This document shows positions 51,737 through 61,286 of a stretch of 64,000 nt of DNA, in pieces. Position 1 is the stretch's first letter, and every line of letters begins with the position of its first letter. The DNA lies in NCBI GenBank assembly GCA_964430475.1, contig CAYSEQ010000004.1:4413-68412 (forward strand), in the 5' to 3' direction. The notes below the pieces were generated by a model. It had not been told where the DNA came from. It did not search any database and saw nothing but the letters and a program-made list of their open reading frames with translations. The position numbers and the translations under genes are program-made. The DNA comes from CAYSEQ01 sp964430475. GTDB taxonomy: Bacteria > Patescibacteriota > Microgenomatia > UBA8517.

Positions 51737-51745
51737 GTAATCAAA

Positions 51746-53092
51746 ATGCAAAGAACCTTAGTAAAAGACACGAAGAATAAAATTGGTAAGGAAGTTAAAG
51801 TTGCCGGTTGGGTAAGGACTAAAAGAGATCATGGAAAGGTTACTTTTATTGATCTTCGAGATAGAAGTGGAATTTTACAGGTAGTCGGAGAGGGTGAGGA
51901 TTTTTCAGATTTAACTCCTGAAAGTGTTGTTGAAATTGTAGGTGAGGTTAAGAAACGTCCGCCAAATCTTGTAAATCCTAAGATCGAGACCGGTGAGATT
52001 GAGCTTGAGGCTAAGAGGGTAAACTTAATATCAAGGTCAAAAGAACTTCCCTTCGATATGGGTAAACCCGACCTTGGATTACAATTGCCTACGCTTCTTG
52101 ATTATCGAACATTGACACTAAGACATCCCAAAATTTCCAAAATATTTAAAGTTCAGGAAGCAATCATGGAGGGTTTTAGGCAAGCGGCAAAAAGATTAGA
52201 TTGTACTGAAATTTTTGTTCCCACGATTGTTGCCTCATCTACAGAAGGCGGTGCGGAAGTCTTTGAGGTGAATTACTATGGTTATAAAACATTTCTTATT
52301 CAAAGCCCCCAACTATATAAGCAAATGCTGATCCCTACTTTTGAGAGGGTTTATCTTGTTTCGCACGCCTATAGAGCTGAGCCTTCAGTTACCACAAGAC
52401 ACCTATCAGAATCAATTCAAATGGATTGCGAACTAGGTTTTGTGGATTTTGAGGATCTTTTGACCTATCTAGAATTTGTTGGTTTGGAAACTTTAAGATA
52501 TGTTCAAAAAAAATGCAAAGATATTTTGAAAGAATATGGTAGAGAGGATCTTAAGTTGATCAAAAACATTCCAAGGCTCACGATGAGGGAGGCGCAGGAA
52601 ATTATTTTTGAAAGAACGGGGGTTGATCATAGGAATGAACCTGACTTAGATCCTTTTGATGAAAAGGAGATATGCAAGTGGGCACATGAAGAAAAAGATT
52701 CGGATTTGGTGACAATTACTCACTTTCCTACCAAGAAAAGAGCATTTTATACCATGCCGGATCCAAAAAATCCGGAATATTCATTAAGTTATGATTTACT
52801 TTTTAGGGGCGTAGAAATCTTAAGCGGATCTCAGAGGATAAACGACTATGACACTTTGGTGGAGGTAATCCGAGAAAGGGGAATGGATCCAGAAGATTTT
52901 CAGATGTATTTGCAGGCATTTAAGTATGGAATGCCACCGGAGGGAGGATTCTCATTTGGTCTTGAAAGAATGACAATGCAAGTCTTAGATCTATCAAATG
53001 TGCGCGAAGCTTCTCTTTTTCCGCGAGACATGGAAAGAGTTGATGTTCGACTTTCAGATTTGAAAAAAGTCAAGGTTCGTGGGAAAGTCTAA
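51746..53092 (+). CDS. aspS: Aspartyl-tRNA synthetase, archaeal type
   Basis: A 448-residue class II synthetase. The N-terminal OB fold has VAGWVRTKRDHGKVTFIDLRDRSG. The catalytic domain has motif 2 in AYRAEPSVTTRHLSE and motif 3 in GFSFGLERMTM, plus THFPTKKRAFYTMPDP, GVEILSGSQRINDY and FKYGMPPEGG, which read like archaeal/eukaryotic AspRS rather than the longer bacterial form with its GAD insertion. Such enzymes are often non-discriminating and may also charge tRNA-Asn for GatCAB. The gene is preceded by an attenuator-like leader. Confidence 0.92.
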   Translation: MQRTLVKDTKNKIGKEVKVAGWVRTKRDHGKVTFIDLRDRSGILQVVGEGEDFSDLTPESVVEIVGEVKKRPPNLVNPKIETGEIELEAKRVNLISRSKELPFDMGKPDLGLQLPTLLDYRTLTLRHPKISKIFKVQEAIMEGFRQAAKRLDCTEIFVPTIVASSTEGGAEVFEVNYYGYKTFLIQSPQLYKQMLIPTFERVYLVSHAYRAEPSVTTRHLSESIQMDCELGFVDFEDLLTYLEFVGLETLRYVQKKCKDILKEYGREDLKLIKNIPRLTMREAQEIIFERTGVDHRNEPDLDPFDEKEICKWAHEEKDSDLVTITHFPTKKRAFYTMPDPKNPEYSLSYDLLFRGVEILSGSQRINDYDTLVEVIRERGMDPEDFQMYLQAFKYGMPPEGGFSFGLERMTMQVLDLSNVREASLFPRDMERVDVRLSDLKKVKVRGKV

Positions 53093-53187
53093 AGAATGCT
53101 GTAAGAAGTTTTTAAGGTCTAAAAAATATTTTGCTGAAACTGGCGTTTTTTCTTGGAGACAAATCAAAGTAATTTTTAAAATTTCTT

Positions 53188-54090
53188 ATGGATCTTTTGT
53201 ATTTGGCTTATTTTACCTTAATTTTTATAGTATCTTCGGCTTTTGTCATAAATGCTGATTTGCACCTAAGGAAAAGTTTTGCCAAGGAGAATTTTGTAAA
53301 AAGCCAAAATAAGTCCGTCTTTTTACCCCAACCCATATTTGTAGGTAATTCTTCCGGTCCTTCTTTGACTGCTTTTAGTGCTTATGTTTTGGATTTGAAT
53401 TCGCAAACCGAACTTTATAAAAAAGAGCCTGATTTAAGACTTCTGCCTGCCTCTACTACAAAGATTTTAACAGCTCTTGTTGCAATGGATTATTATTCAC
53501 CGGAGGATGTTTTGGAGGTTGGGAAAATTTCTGTTGATGGGCAAAAAATGCATCTAGTTCCCGGAGAAAAAATTACCGTGAGAGATCTTTTGTACGGGCT
53601 TTTGATCTTTAGTGCAAACGATGCGGCTGAGGTTTTAGCTTCCAATTTTCCTGGTGGTAGGAAGTCCTTTATTGCTAGTATGAACTTGAAGGCTAAGGAA
53701 TTAAATCTCGAAAACACCCAAATGAGCGACCCTTCTGGACTTGAAATTAGTAATCACTTTACTACTGCAAGAGACTTAGCAAAATTGGCAAGCTTTGCCA
53801 TTCGTAAACCTCTTTTTAAGGAGATTGTTGCAACCAAAGAAAAGGTAGTTAGTAGTATTGATGGTAAAATTACTCATAAATTGCACAATTTGAATGAGTT
53901 GGTTGGAGAGGTAGAAGGGGTTTTGGGTGTAAAAACAGGTTGGACACCAAATTCCAGAGAAAATCTCGTCACTTACATTGAAAAAGATGGCAAAAGAATT
54001 ATGATTGTTCTTTTGGGAAGTGAAGACAGGTTTGGCGAAACAAAAACCCTTATTGATTGGATGTTTTCAAATTATCGTTGGGACTATTAG
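53188..54090 (+). CDS. D-alanyl-D-alanine carboxypeptidase (PBP5-like)
   Basis: A 300-residue penicillin-binding protein of the S11 family that trims the peptidoglycan stem peptide. After an N-terminal anchor (about 5-24) come PASTTKILTAL with the catalytic SxxK, SANDAAEVLA with SxN, and GVKTGWTPNSRENLV with KTG. The C-terminal membrane-associated domain of E. coli PBP5 is missing. It stands between aspS and a converging gene. Confidence 0.93.
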   Translation: MDLLYLAYFTLIFIVSSAFVINADLHLRKSFAKENFVKSQNKSVFLPQPIFVGNSSGPSLTAFSAYVLDLNSQTELYKKEPDLRLLPASTTKILTALVAMDYYSPEDVLEVGKISVDGQKMHLVPGEKITVRDLLYGLLIFSANDAAEVLASNFPGGRKSFIASMNLKAKELNLENTQMSDPSGLEISNHFTTARDLAKLASFAIRKPLFKEIVATKEKVVSSIDGKITHKLHNLNELVGEVEGVLGVKTGWTPNSRENLVTYIEKDGKRIMIVLLGSEDRFGETKTLIDWMFSNYRWDY

Positions 54091-54102
54091 AGTGACTTTT
54101 CT

Positions 54103-55173
54103 TCATTGACGGTTTGGCTCTTTTCCATAAAAATCGTTTGTGACCGCTGGCACATAGGCATAAAAGTCGTTATCTCCCTCAAAAACTACAACCGGTTGAT
54201 AATATGGGGTGTATTGTCCAGCATCGTAATAAGCCAGGTATACTTTTCTGATCGTGATGTTTTCGTTGTTATTTCCAAGGTTTGCGATATAGCCTTTTCC
54301 CTGTTTTAACTCCTCCCAGGCCATGTCTGCACTCTTAAGCGGATAAGTAGCTGATTTTTGTTCATCGATTGGGAAGTAGTGATATTCCGCTGCTATGACG
54401 GGTTTGTCTCTTCCGCCAGCAATTATAGCCCATACATTTGCTTCCGGCATGTCTGGAGTGACGCTGGGATACTTTGAGCTACCCATTGGTTTTCTGAAAA
54501 GATTTACTTTTGTAAAATTTGCCTCAGAAAGAGAAATTGCTTTAACAAATTTGCCTTGTTCTAATCTTAGATATTCGTAAGTTGCTACTCCTTCATTGAT
54601 ATCTTGGGTAAGAAATCCTCCTCTTGCAAGTAAGTTTTTAAACTTGAGAATTGCAGATTCAGAATCAGGGGGAATTCCTTGGATGACTGATGGGTCCTGG
54701 TCAATGTTGTAGCTTATTGAAAAAACTTGGGTGACTATATTCATTGTTAAGCTGGATGGAAGATTCTTTTTGGGGAAAATATAGACATTGGGAATTGTTT
54801 CAGCAAGGATTTTACCCTCAGCTTCAAAACCCAAAGCTATCGCTTTTGTTTTAGCTTCATCTAATGCGCTAATTCTTGTTTGCAAGGAAGGCATAAAAAA
54901 GACCTCTATTTGTTCAGGAAATACTGGAAGATTACCAGTTGCCAGCTCTAAATTGAAGTTAAGGTTTGGTGGCTTTGGTTTGTCTGGAAAGGGTAATTTT
55001 GGTAGTACTCCGAACGCAACTGTCGGCTTGGGTTTTGGAGGAGGAAAAATCCTTTTGTATACCGATACTCCAATTCTAAAGACAAACCTTGCAATAATGA
55101 GAAGGATTATAAAGTAGATGCCATAGCGAATGATTTTCCTGGATAGTATTGATACTTCTGTTAAAGAAGCCAT
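54103..55173 (-). CDS. Membrane-anchored hypothetical protein
   Basis: A 356-residue protein with an N-terminal helix (about 15-35), a Pro-rich linker (FPPPKPKPTVAFGVLPKLPF) and a long extracytoplasmic alpha/beta domain ending TPYYQPVVVFEGDNDFYAYVPAV. The late text KVYLAYYDAGQYTPYYQPV has a remote look of YycI/YycH-type sensors, which I cannot confirm. It converges on the carboxypeptidase gene by 12 bp. No reliable function. Confidence 0.62.
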   Translation of the reverse strand: MASLTEVSILSRKIIRYGIYFIILLIIARFVFRIGVSVYKRIFPPPKPKPTVAFGVLPKLPFPDKPKPPNLNFNLELATGNLPVFPEQIEVFFMPSLQTRISALDEAKTKAIALGFEAEGKILAETIPNVYIFPKKNLPSSLTMNIVTQVFSISYNIDQDPSVIQGIPPDSESAILKFKNLLARGGFLTQDINEGVATYEYLRLEQGKFVKAISLSEANFTKVNLFRKPMGSSKYPSVTPDMPEANVWAIIAGGRDKPVIAAEYHYFPIDEQKSATYPLKSADMAWEELKQGKGYIANLGNNNENITIRKVYLAYYDAGQYTPYYQPVVVFEGDNDFYAYVPAVTNDFYGKEPNRQ

Positions 55174-55330
55174 GGTAATGATTTAGAGTTATCAAAAATG
55201 AAACTGTTTAATTTTATTTTTAAACCTTCTTTGAGTATAGCGTTTGTTTGTTTCCTAATCAATTTTATATTAAAAATTCTTTAAAAAGAGAGTGGATAAT
55301 AGATTAAAAAGAATGTAAAATTCAAAAGGG

Positions 55331-56614
55331 ATGGAAAGGCCAGTCAGGGTTCGTATAGCACCTTCTCCAACGGGTTTTGCACATGTTGGAACGGCATATA
55401 CTGCTGTCTTTAATTTTGCTTTTGCTAGAAAAAATAGCGGTAAGTTTATTTTGCGTTTGGAGGATACTGATATAAAAAGGAATGTACCTGGGGCAGAGAC
55501 TGCGATATATGAAGGCTTATCGTGGTTGGGTTTGACTTGGGATGAAGGTCCAGATGTTGGCGGGAGGTTTAGTCCCTATAGGCAATCCGAGAGACTCAAT
55601 ATCTACCAACAAGAGGCCAAAAGGCTTCTTAGGAGAGGTCTAGCATTTGAGGATAATGGGGCTATAAGATTTAAAAATCCAGGAAAAGATGTATTTTGGA
55701 AAGATTTAATCCGCGGCGAAATTAAATTTCCTGGCAGTGAGATTACCGATTTTGTCATACTTAAAGCAAACGGTTTCCCTACATACAATTTCGGCGTGGT
55801 AGTGGATGACATTTATATGGAGATTTCGCATGTGATAAGGGGTGAAGAGCATATCTCAAACACTCCAAAACAAATTGCCCTTTATAATGCTTTCGAAAAA
55901 ACTCCGCCAGAGTTTGCGCATCTTCCCACCTTAAGAAATAAAGATCGCAAAAAACTTTCCAAGCGTCGGGATCCGGTTGATTTAAGAATTTATAAAAAAG
56001 AGGGTTTACTTCCTCAGGCCTTGGTTAATTTTTTGTGTCTTCTAGGTTGGTCGCATCCTGAAGGGAAAGAAATTTTTGATATGGAAGAGTTCATCAGATT
56101 TTTTAGTTTAGAAAGAGTTAGAAAAGCAGGTCCAATTTTTGATTTATCTAAACTTAATTGGATTAATGGAGAATATATTAGGAAGTTGTCTCCCAGTGAG
56201 CTCGGAGATGAAATTTATGAATTTTTTAACGGGAAATATCCTAAATATAAGATTGGTAAGATTCTCCCCTTAGTGCAAACTCGCATAAAGAACCTTAAAG
56301 AATTTGAAAACTTAGCTGGATTTTTCTTTGAAAAACCCAAGGTCGTAAAAGATCTTTTTGGAGTAAATTATAAAAGACACTTGAAAGTTGCCTTTGAACT
56401 TCTGTCAGGATTAAAAAATTTTAATATTGAGAATTTAAATAAAGCTTTCAAGAAAGCTATTGAGGAAAACTCCTTTAACACAGGGGATTTTTTTATGGAT
56501 TTAAGAATTGCTATAGCCGGAAGTCGTATAACTCCCCCAATCAACGAATCTATTCTTATCTTAGGTAAAAAAGAAACACTGCATAGGTTAGAGGAAGTGT
56601 TAAACTTAAGATAA
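55331..56614 (+). CDS. gltX: Glutamyl-tRNA synthetase
   Basis: A 427-residue class I synthetase. The HIGH-type motif is APSPTGFAHVGT near the N-terminus, followed by LRLEDTDIKRN; KMSKS is represented by KKLSKRRD. The order GEEHISNTPKQIALY, then LINF-like ALVNFLCLLGWS, is typical of GltX. The anticodon-binding region is about 50 residues shorter than in E. coli. The glutamine pathway (GatCAB) is not seen here. Confidence 0.95.
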   Translation: MERPVRVRIAPSPTGFAHVGTAYTAVFNFAFARKNSGKFILRLEDTDIKRNVPGAETAIYEGLSWLGLTWDEGPDVGGRFSPYRQSERLNIYQQEAKRLLRRGLAFEDNGAIRFKNPGKDVFWKDLIRGEIKFPGSEITDFVILKANGFPTYNFGVVVDDIYMEISHVIRGEEHISNTPKQIALYNAFEKTPPEFAHLPTLRNKDRKKLSKRRDPVDLRIYKKEGLLPQALVNFLCLLGWSHPEGKEIFDMEEFIRFFSLERVRKAGPIFDLSKLNWINGEYIRKLSPSELGDEIYEFFNGKYPKYKIGKILPLVQTRIKNLKEFENLAGFFFEKPKVVKDLFGVNYKRHLKVAFELLSGLKNFNIENLNKAFKKAIEENSFNTGDFFMDLRIAIAGSRITPPINESILILGKKETLHRLEEVLNLR

Positions 56615-56689
56615 AGTTTAATCCGGAAGGCTTTTGATTTGTATCTTTCGTTTAGTAAAAAAAGTATTGCTTTATGGAGAATAAAGGCT

Positions 56690-57658
56690 ATGGGAGGTAA
56701 ACTGCCCACCCAAACTTATCATTCAATATACAAAAAATCTTTAGATTTTGACGATTTTCGTGCGAAACTTAAGTTAAAAAATATTGAAGCAAAAAATCAC
56801 TTAGCGAAGAAATATCCCCATGCTGAGAAATTTTTAAAACAAAAAGGACTCGAGATAGCAAAGATAAGAGAACATTCTGCTAAGCTTTTAAGTACTGGTG
56901 CTTTGACAGGTGCCCTTCTTTTAGGTTTCCCGAAAGACGAGTTTCTACTTCCATCTCCCTATGAGTTTGTGGATAAAATAAGTTCAAAAAGAAACTTGAT
57001 TGCGTTAGGTAGTGGAAAGAGTGAAGTCCAACTTAGTTTAAAAGAAATCTTACTTGAGGCTTTTGATTCTATTTTGCCAAAAAAGATTCGGCCATTAACT
57101 CGTGATGAGGAAAAATTTTTGGAGTATGTTTTACGAAAAACAACTAACATACCTGTAAGAGCAACACTTGAGGGTGAACATTTGAATACTACCTTTGGCA
57201 TTATCGGTATTGAACAGCATCTTAGGCGTTATCCAGGGGATCGTTTGGAAAAACATGGGAAAGGGGACATCTTAAGTGCTGGGATTGCTAATGGACTAGG
57301 TGCTTGGGGGTATTTTGCAAAAAGTGAAAAAGATTTAACTAAAGATTTAGAAGATATAGAAAAATGGTATGCTTCTGTACAGACACTCTATTTGCCTGAT
57401 TGGAATAAAAGATTTCCATACTTGAAAGATTGGTATAAGTATAGAAAGATTCTAATTGTGAATGTTGAGAACGCAAACGCTGTTGTTGCCTCCGTCGCTG
57501 ATTCTGGGCCTGCAGCTTGGACGGGAAAGCATTTTGGCGGGAGCCCAGAAGTTATGCAAGCCTTAGGTGGAGATAATTTTAAAAAAGGTAAAGTGTTAGT
57601 TTTTTTTGTTGACGATCCAGAAAATCAAATTTCATTAGGTCCAGTCAATTATTATTAA
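56690..57658 (+). CDS. Hypothetical protein with possible double-psi beta-barrel C-terminus
   Basis: About 322 residues with a central hydrophobic segment (near 65-80) and a C-terminal domain. The text ILIVNVENANAVVASVADSGP, then GGSPEVMQALG, resembles the DPBB motif of RlpA-type proteins (VxxxxxGxxVxVxVxDRGP...), which bind or cleave glycan strands. It would therefore be cell-wall-related, but similarity is weak. ATG 56690 is preferred; an in-frame TTG at 56639 would add 17 residues. It follows gltX. Confidence 0.55.
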   Translation: MGGKLPTQTYHSIYKKSLDFDDFRAKLKLKNIEAKNHLAKKYPHAEKFLKQKGLEIAKIREHSAKLLSTGALTGALLLGFPKDEFLLPSPYEFVDKISSKRNLIALGSGKSEVQLSLKEILLEAFDSILPKKIRPLTRDEEKFLEYVLRKTTNIPVRATLEGEHLNTTFGIIGIEQHLRRYPGDRLEKHGKGDILSAGIANGLGAWGYFAKSEKDLTKDLEDIEKWYASVQTLYLPDWNKRFPYLKDWYKYRKILIVNVENANAVVASVADSGPAAWTGKHFGGSPEVMQALGGDNFKKGKVLVFFVDDPENQISLGPVNYY

Positions 57659-57779
57659 GGAAGGTTTTTAGGATTTGAGATGCGATAAAGTTGAAAACAG
57701 ACTTACTTAGTTAGATGATGATGCAATAACATTGAAAATTTTTTAAAATTTAAAGTTTTTTAAGTTTAAATCTATTTTT

Positions 57780-58118
57780 ATGTCTAAGATTTTTTACGAC
57801 CAATTTATTGACTTAGGAGATCTTAAATCCAAAATAGATAGAATTAGTCAATCTGGTGAGGAAAAAGAAGAGCTTTGGCACCTTGTTGATGAATATGTTC
57901 ATCACAGAATTTTAGGATGTATTTTCGACAACCTTCCAAGAAAATATCATGATGAATTTATGAAAAGATTTTATGATGAACCTTTTAATGATGGACTAAT
58001 TGAGTTTTTAAACGCTAAGATGGGAATGAATTTTGAGAAGGTTGTTAGAGAAGAGGTAGATAGGATAAAGAAAGAATTATTGAAAGAGGCGTGCTTCAAA
58101 CCAATGAAGCGAAAATAA
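57780..58118 (+). CDS. Small soluble hypothetical protein
   Basis: A 112-residue helical protein with VDEYVHHRILGCIFDNLPRKYHDEFMKRFYDE near its middle. It resembles short DUF5663-like proteins seen in candidate phyla genomes (from memory, unconfirmed). No signal peptide, membrane helix or catalytic motif is visible. It is isolated between the gene at 56690 and a small membrane protein. Confidence 0.6.
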   Translation: MSKIFYDQFIDLGDLKSKIDRISQSGEEKEELWHLVDEYVHHRILGCIFDNLPRKYHDEFMKRFYDEPFNDGLIEFLNAKMGMNFEKVVREEVDRIKKELLKEACFKPMKRK

Positions 58119-58160
58119 AACTTGACTATTCTTGAAAGGTTATTTACTCTTTAAGTTGAA

Positions 58161-58319
58161 GTGAGAAAGCCTGCCCAATATACAAGTGGTATCGTTGAAA
58201 TAGTAGTTCTTATAGTTATTGCTCTAATTACGGCTTCGCTACTTTTTCTTTTGATTCCAAATAAAAGTTCATCCCTTGAAAGTGTATTGGGGGAAGAAAC
58301 TGTTGAGAACCTACCTTAA
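58161..58319 (+). CDS. Small single-pass membrane protein, 52 residues
   Basis: A GTG-started frame whose product is mostly one hydrophobic helix (about 9-33), followed by SSLESVLGEETVENLP. TTGACT (58122-58127) and TACTCT (58145-58150) at 17-bp spacing put transcription start near the GTG. Support is the compact helix and promoter; no family is known. Confidence 0.45.
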   Translation: MRKPAQYTSGIVEIVVLIVIALITASLLFLLIPNKSSSLESVLGEETVENLP

Positions 58320-58433
58320 CAATCTAAAAAATTTGAGATTTTAAAGGTTTCAGTCTTTTTTATAAGAAGTTGTTTCAAAGCTTAAGATAAAGTTTTAGTC
58401 TTTGATCCAATGCTGAAATATTTAAATTAAAAG

Positions 58434-58896
58434 ATGGATATTAGAAAGTGGTTAGAACTTGCGTTAAAGATCGTTGACGAACGAAGAAGTAGAGGATTTA
58501 CACTTGAGGTACAGCTTTATGCTTTCAAAAATCTTCTTTATTTAAGACAATTTTTTACCTACTTAATTTTTCGATTCCGGCCCAATAAAAGAAAAGAGTA
58601 TGAAATAGAGTTTATTAAGGGATTCGAAATTTTTTTGTGAGCATTTGTATAATTCTTGTAAATTGTTAGAAAAAACTCAGGTTATTATAGATTCCCCAAT
58701 AAGTTTGTCTGAATTGATATTTTTGCTTGATTGGGGTTTAGGAATTTGTTTTGATATAGCCTATAAATATAAAGAAGAGGAAATTAATAATCTTTATAAT
58801 AATATGCTTCCTAAAGTAAATTATGTTTATAAGTTAATTAGGCAAAAGAAAGAGGCGCTTAGTGATTATCTTTATGGAACGAACTTTTTGTCTTAA
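58434..58896 (+). pseudogene. Gene split by a frameshift at a T7 run
   Basis: Two adjacent frames look like halves of one helical protein of about 153 residues. The first (58434-58640) begins MDIRKWLELALKIVDERRSRG and stops just after seven T (58630-58636). In the next frame the sequence continues immediately with CEHLYNSCKLLEKTQVIIDS up to 58896. A one-base change in the T run would join them. This may be a true mutation, a programmed slip or a sequencing error. No family is recognised. Confidence 0.55.
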
Positions 58897-58945
58897 CGAT
58901 GTCTTTCTAAAGAAACCAAGTGGTAATTTTTGAATTTTATTTTGT

Positions 58946-59155
58946 TTACCGAAGCCAGGAGTTAAGCACATTGTTAACTCTTTCTCTTAATTCTTCGGGG
59001 TTTTTTTCCGGATCAATCCCTTGAGACAGCATTTCTTGTTGTATTCCCATTTTTAACTCCTCAACTTCTCTGGCATAGGGATCAAATTTCTTCTCCCCTT
59101 CTTCTTTTCTAGTTGGGTTTCCACCCAAAAAATTTTTAATCCTTTCTATTAACAT
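58946..59155 (-). CDS. Small charged hypothetical protein
   Basis: A 69-residue protein rich in Glu/Lys, starting MLIERIKNFLGGNPTRKE and ending ERVNNVLNSWLR. No motif, membrane helix or signal peptide. It lies on the opposite strand before the M32 carboxypeptidase gene. Coding support is only its codon pattern and position. Confidence 0.5.
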   Translation of the reverse strand: MLIERIKNFLGGNPTRKEEGEKKFDPYAREVEELKMGIQQEMLSQGIDPEKNPEELRERVNNVLNSWLR

Positions 59156-59247
59156 TTTGTGAACAATATTTTGGAATAATTTTAAGAAATTTTCAAGTTT
59201 TTATTGTTTCTTGAAAATTCCTAACCTTAAGCGATAAACTTTTTTCA

Positions 59248-60744
59248 ATGAAAATTAAAGATAAGAAGCTTAAAAAACTTATCAACCTTTATAAAGAAAT
59301 TTCAACTTTAGAAAAAATTTCCTCCCTTCTTAGTTGGGATCTTAATGTAAATATGCCTCCAAAAGGAGGAGAAGCCCGAGCAAGACAAATATCATACATA
59401 GCCCAATTAGTTACTGAAAAATGGTTGGATACTGAATTTAGGAAACTTTTCGACTTGCTTGTTGCAAGAAAAAATAAACTAGAGGGTTTGGACAGAGCAA
59501 TATTTAGGAGTTTGGAAAGAGAGGCAAAATTCTATTTTAGGGTTCCTAAAAAAATAATTAAGGAGAAAGCCGAGACTTCAACATACGCCTTTTTAGCCTG
59601 GAAGGAGGCTAGACGCGAAGAAAATTTTTTAAAATTTCTTCCCTTTTTGAAAAGGTTGGTAGAGATTGAAAGAATGATAGCTGAATATCTAACCTATGAA
59701 GAAAATCCTTACGATGCTTTACTTGATCTTTACGAACCCGAACTTACTACCAAAAAACTTAAAGAGATTTTTGACAATCTTGTTCCAGAGTTGACTTTAA
59801 TTTTAAAAAAGATAAGGAAGAGGAAGGACGAAAATGTACAAGGATTGGTAAATGCAAAGTTTAGATATCCTGAGAGTACTCAGAAGAAACTAGCACTTTT
59901 CGTTTTAAAGAAAATGGGTTTTAGCTTTGAAGCAGGTAGAATGGATGTTTCTCCACACCCCTTTACAACCTCTTTCTCAAGGTTTGATGTAAGGATTACC
60001 AATAGATACAAAGAGGAGGATTTCAGAGAATCCTTAATGGCAGCAATGCATGAAGGGGGCCATGCTCTATATGATCAAGGGATAAGTGAAGATTTTGAGG
60101 ATACTCCTTTAGATGGTGGTGCGTCCCTCGGAATTCATGAATCCCAATCAAGGTTTTGGGAAAATCAAATTGGAAGAAGTCTTGGTTTTTTGGAATTTAT
60201 AACGCCAATTCTTCATGCTTTTTATCCAGATCAGCTTTCCAGTGCAGGAGTCCAAGAGATATATAGTCTTTTCAATGAGGTAAAACCAGGTCTTATTCGC
60301 ACTGAGGCTGATGAGGTTTCCTATAACCTTCATATAGCTTTGAGGTTTGAGATAGAAGAGGGATTAATTAACTCTAAGATGAAAGTGGAGGATTTACCTG
60401 ATATCTGGAGGGAAAAGATGAAGGTATATTTGGATAAAGTGCCAGAAAAAGAAAGTGAAGGAGTTTTGCAGGATGTTCATTGGTCATATGGATCTTTCGG
60501 CTACTTTCCAACCTACACACTTGGGAATTTGTATGCAGCTCAAATTAAAGCAAGGATGGATGAAGAACTTGAAACTAATGAACTTGTACAAAAAGGTGGA
60601 TTTAAACCCATTCTTAATTGGCTTAGGGATAAAATACATAAGTTTGGAAAATTGTATTCGCCGGCTGAGCTTATGAAAAAGTTGAGATATGAAGGTTTGG
60701 ATAGCAGTTATTTTTTGGATTATATTAAGAGAAAGTATTTATAA
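59248..60744 (+). CDS. M32 family zinc carboxypeptidase (Taq-type)
   Basis: A 498-residue cytoplasmic carboxypeptidase. The catalytic motif HEGGHALYDQG carries the HExxH-type zinc site, and other family text includes SLLSWDLNVNMP, PHPFTTSFSRFDVRIT, GIHESQSRFWEN with the third ligand Glu, RTEADEVSYNLHI and DVHWSYGSFGYFPTYTLGN. Length is normal for the family. It likely recycles peptides. A convergent gene overlaps its stop by 6 bp. Confidence 0.95.
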   Translation: MKIKDKKLKKLINLYKEISTLEKISSLLSWDLNVNMPPKGGEARARQISYIAQLVTEKWLDTEFRKLFDLLVARKNKLEGLDRAIFRSLEREAKFYFRVPKKIIKEKAETSTYAFLAWKEARREENFLKFLPFLKRLVEIERMIAEYLTYEENPYDALLDLYEPELTTKKLKEIFDNLVPELTLILKKIRKRKDENVQGLVNAKFRYPESTQKKLALFVLKKMGFSFEAGRMDVSPHPFTTSFSRFDVRITNRYKEEDFRESLMAAMHEGGHALYDQGISEDFEDTPLDGGASLGIHESQSRFWENQIGRSLGFLEFITPILHAFYPDQLSSAGVQEIYSLFNEVKPGLIRTEADEVSYNLHIALRFEIEEGLINSKMKVEDLPDIWREKMKVYLDKVPEKESEGVLQDVHWSYGSFGYFPTYTLGNLYAAQIKARMDEELETNELVQKGGFKPILNWLRDKIHKFGKLYSPAELMKKLRYEGLDSSYFLDYIKRKYL

Positions 60745-61254
60745 ATTTAAACTATCTTGAGTAAAGGTTTTTATAAAATCGTCAAGAGAGTTAGGAGTCA
60801 ACATTCTTCCTAATTCATCGACCGTTTCATTCCCAAATGACTCTGCGATTTCTTTTCGGTATTTTTCAAAGAAATTAAGATGAGCCTTAAGATCAAGTGG
60901 TTCAGAATTTATGTAGATCCATCCCCTTCTGTTTGAAAGTTCGTTAAGCATCGTGATTGCTTCATCAGCCTCCTTCTTGACTCCAGTTAGAGAGTACACT
61001 ACCAATTTAATTTCAGCAAGATAGAATTTTGCTCTGGAAGAAGTTAATGGAGATTTACCCAGATTGCTTACGATTTCAGAGGCTAAAGCATGACAAAACG
61101 CAATATCTGGGTATAGTTTTTCATCACTAAGATTGGGTGCATTCTCTAGTAAGTTGTCCCAATTATTAGCTAATTTCGCTAGCTTTACTAAATCACCTTG
61201 GTCTTTTAATTTTTGGATTTCTTCTACGTCCATTTCTTTAGGATTTTCAATCAT
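60739..61254 (-). CDS. Hypothetical helical protein
   Basis: A 171-residue soluble, acidic, helical protein without recognisable motif (LAKLANNWDNLLENAPNLSDEK near the N-terminus). Overlaps the end of the M32 gene tail to tail. The next gene on the same strand lies about 30 bp upstream of its start, so both may be one operon. Confidence 0.55.
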   Translation of the reverse strand: MIENPKEMDVEEIQKLKDQGDLVKLAKLANNWDNLLENAPNLSDEKLYPDIAFCHALASEIVSNLGKSPLTSSRAKFYLAEIKLVVYSLTGVKKEADEAITMLNELSNRRGWIYINSEPLDLKAHLNFFEKYRKEIAESFGNETVDELGRMLTPNSLDDFIKTFTQDSLNL

Positions 61255-61286
61255 ATGTACGGATTTGTATATATTATAGCATTACT

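Noticed and set aside
51579..51745. T-box riboswitch before aspS
   Set aside because: No T-box consensus, specifier loop or stem I can be fitted in the available length; only the alternative hairpins are supported.
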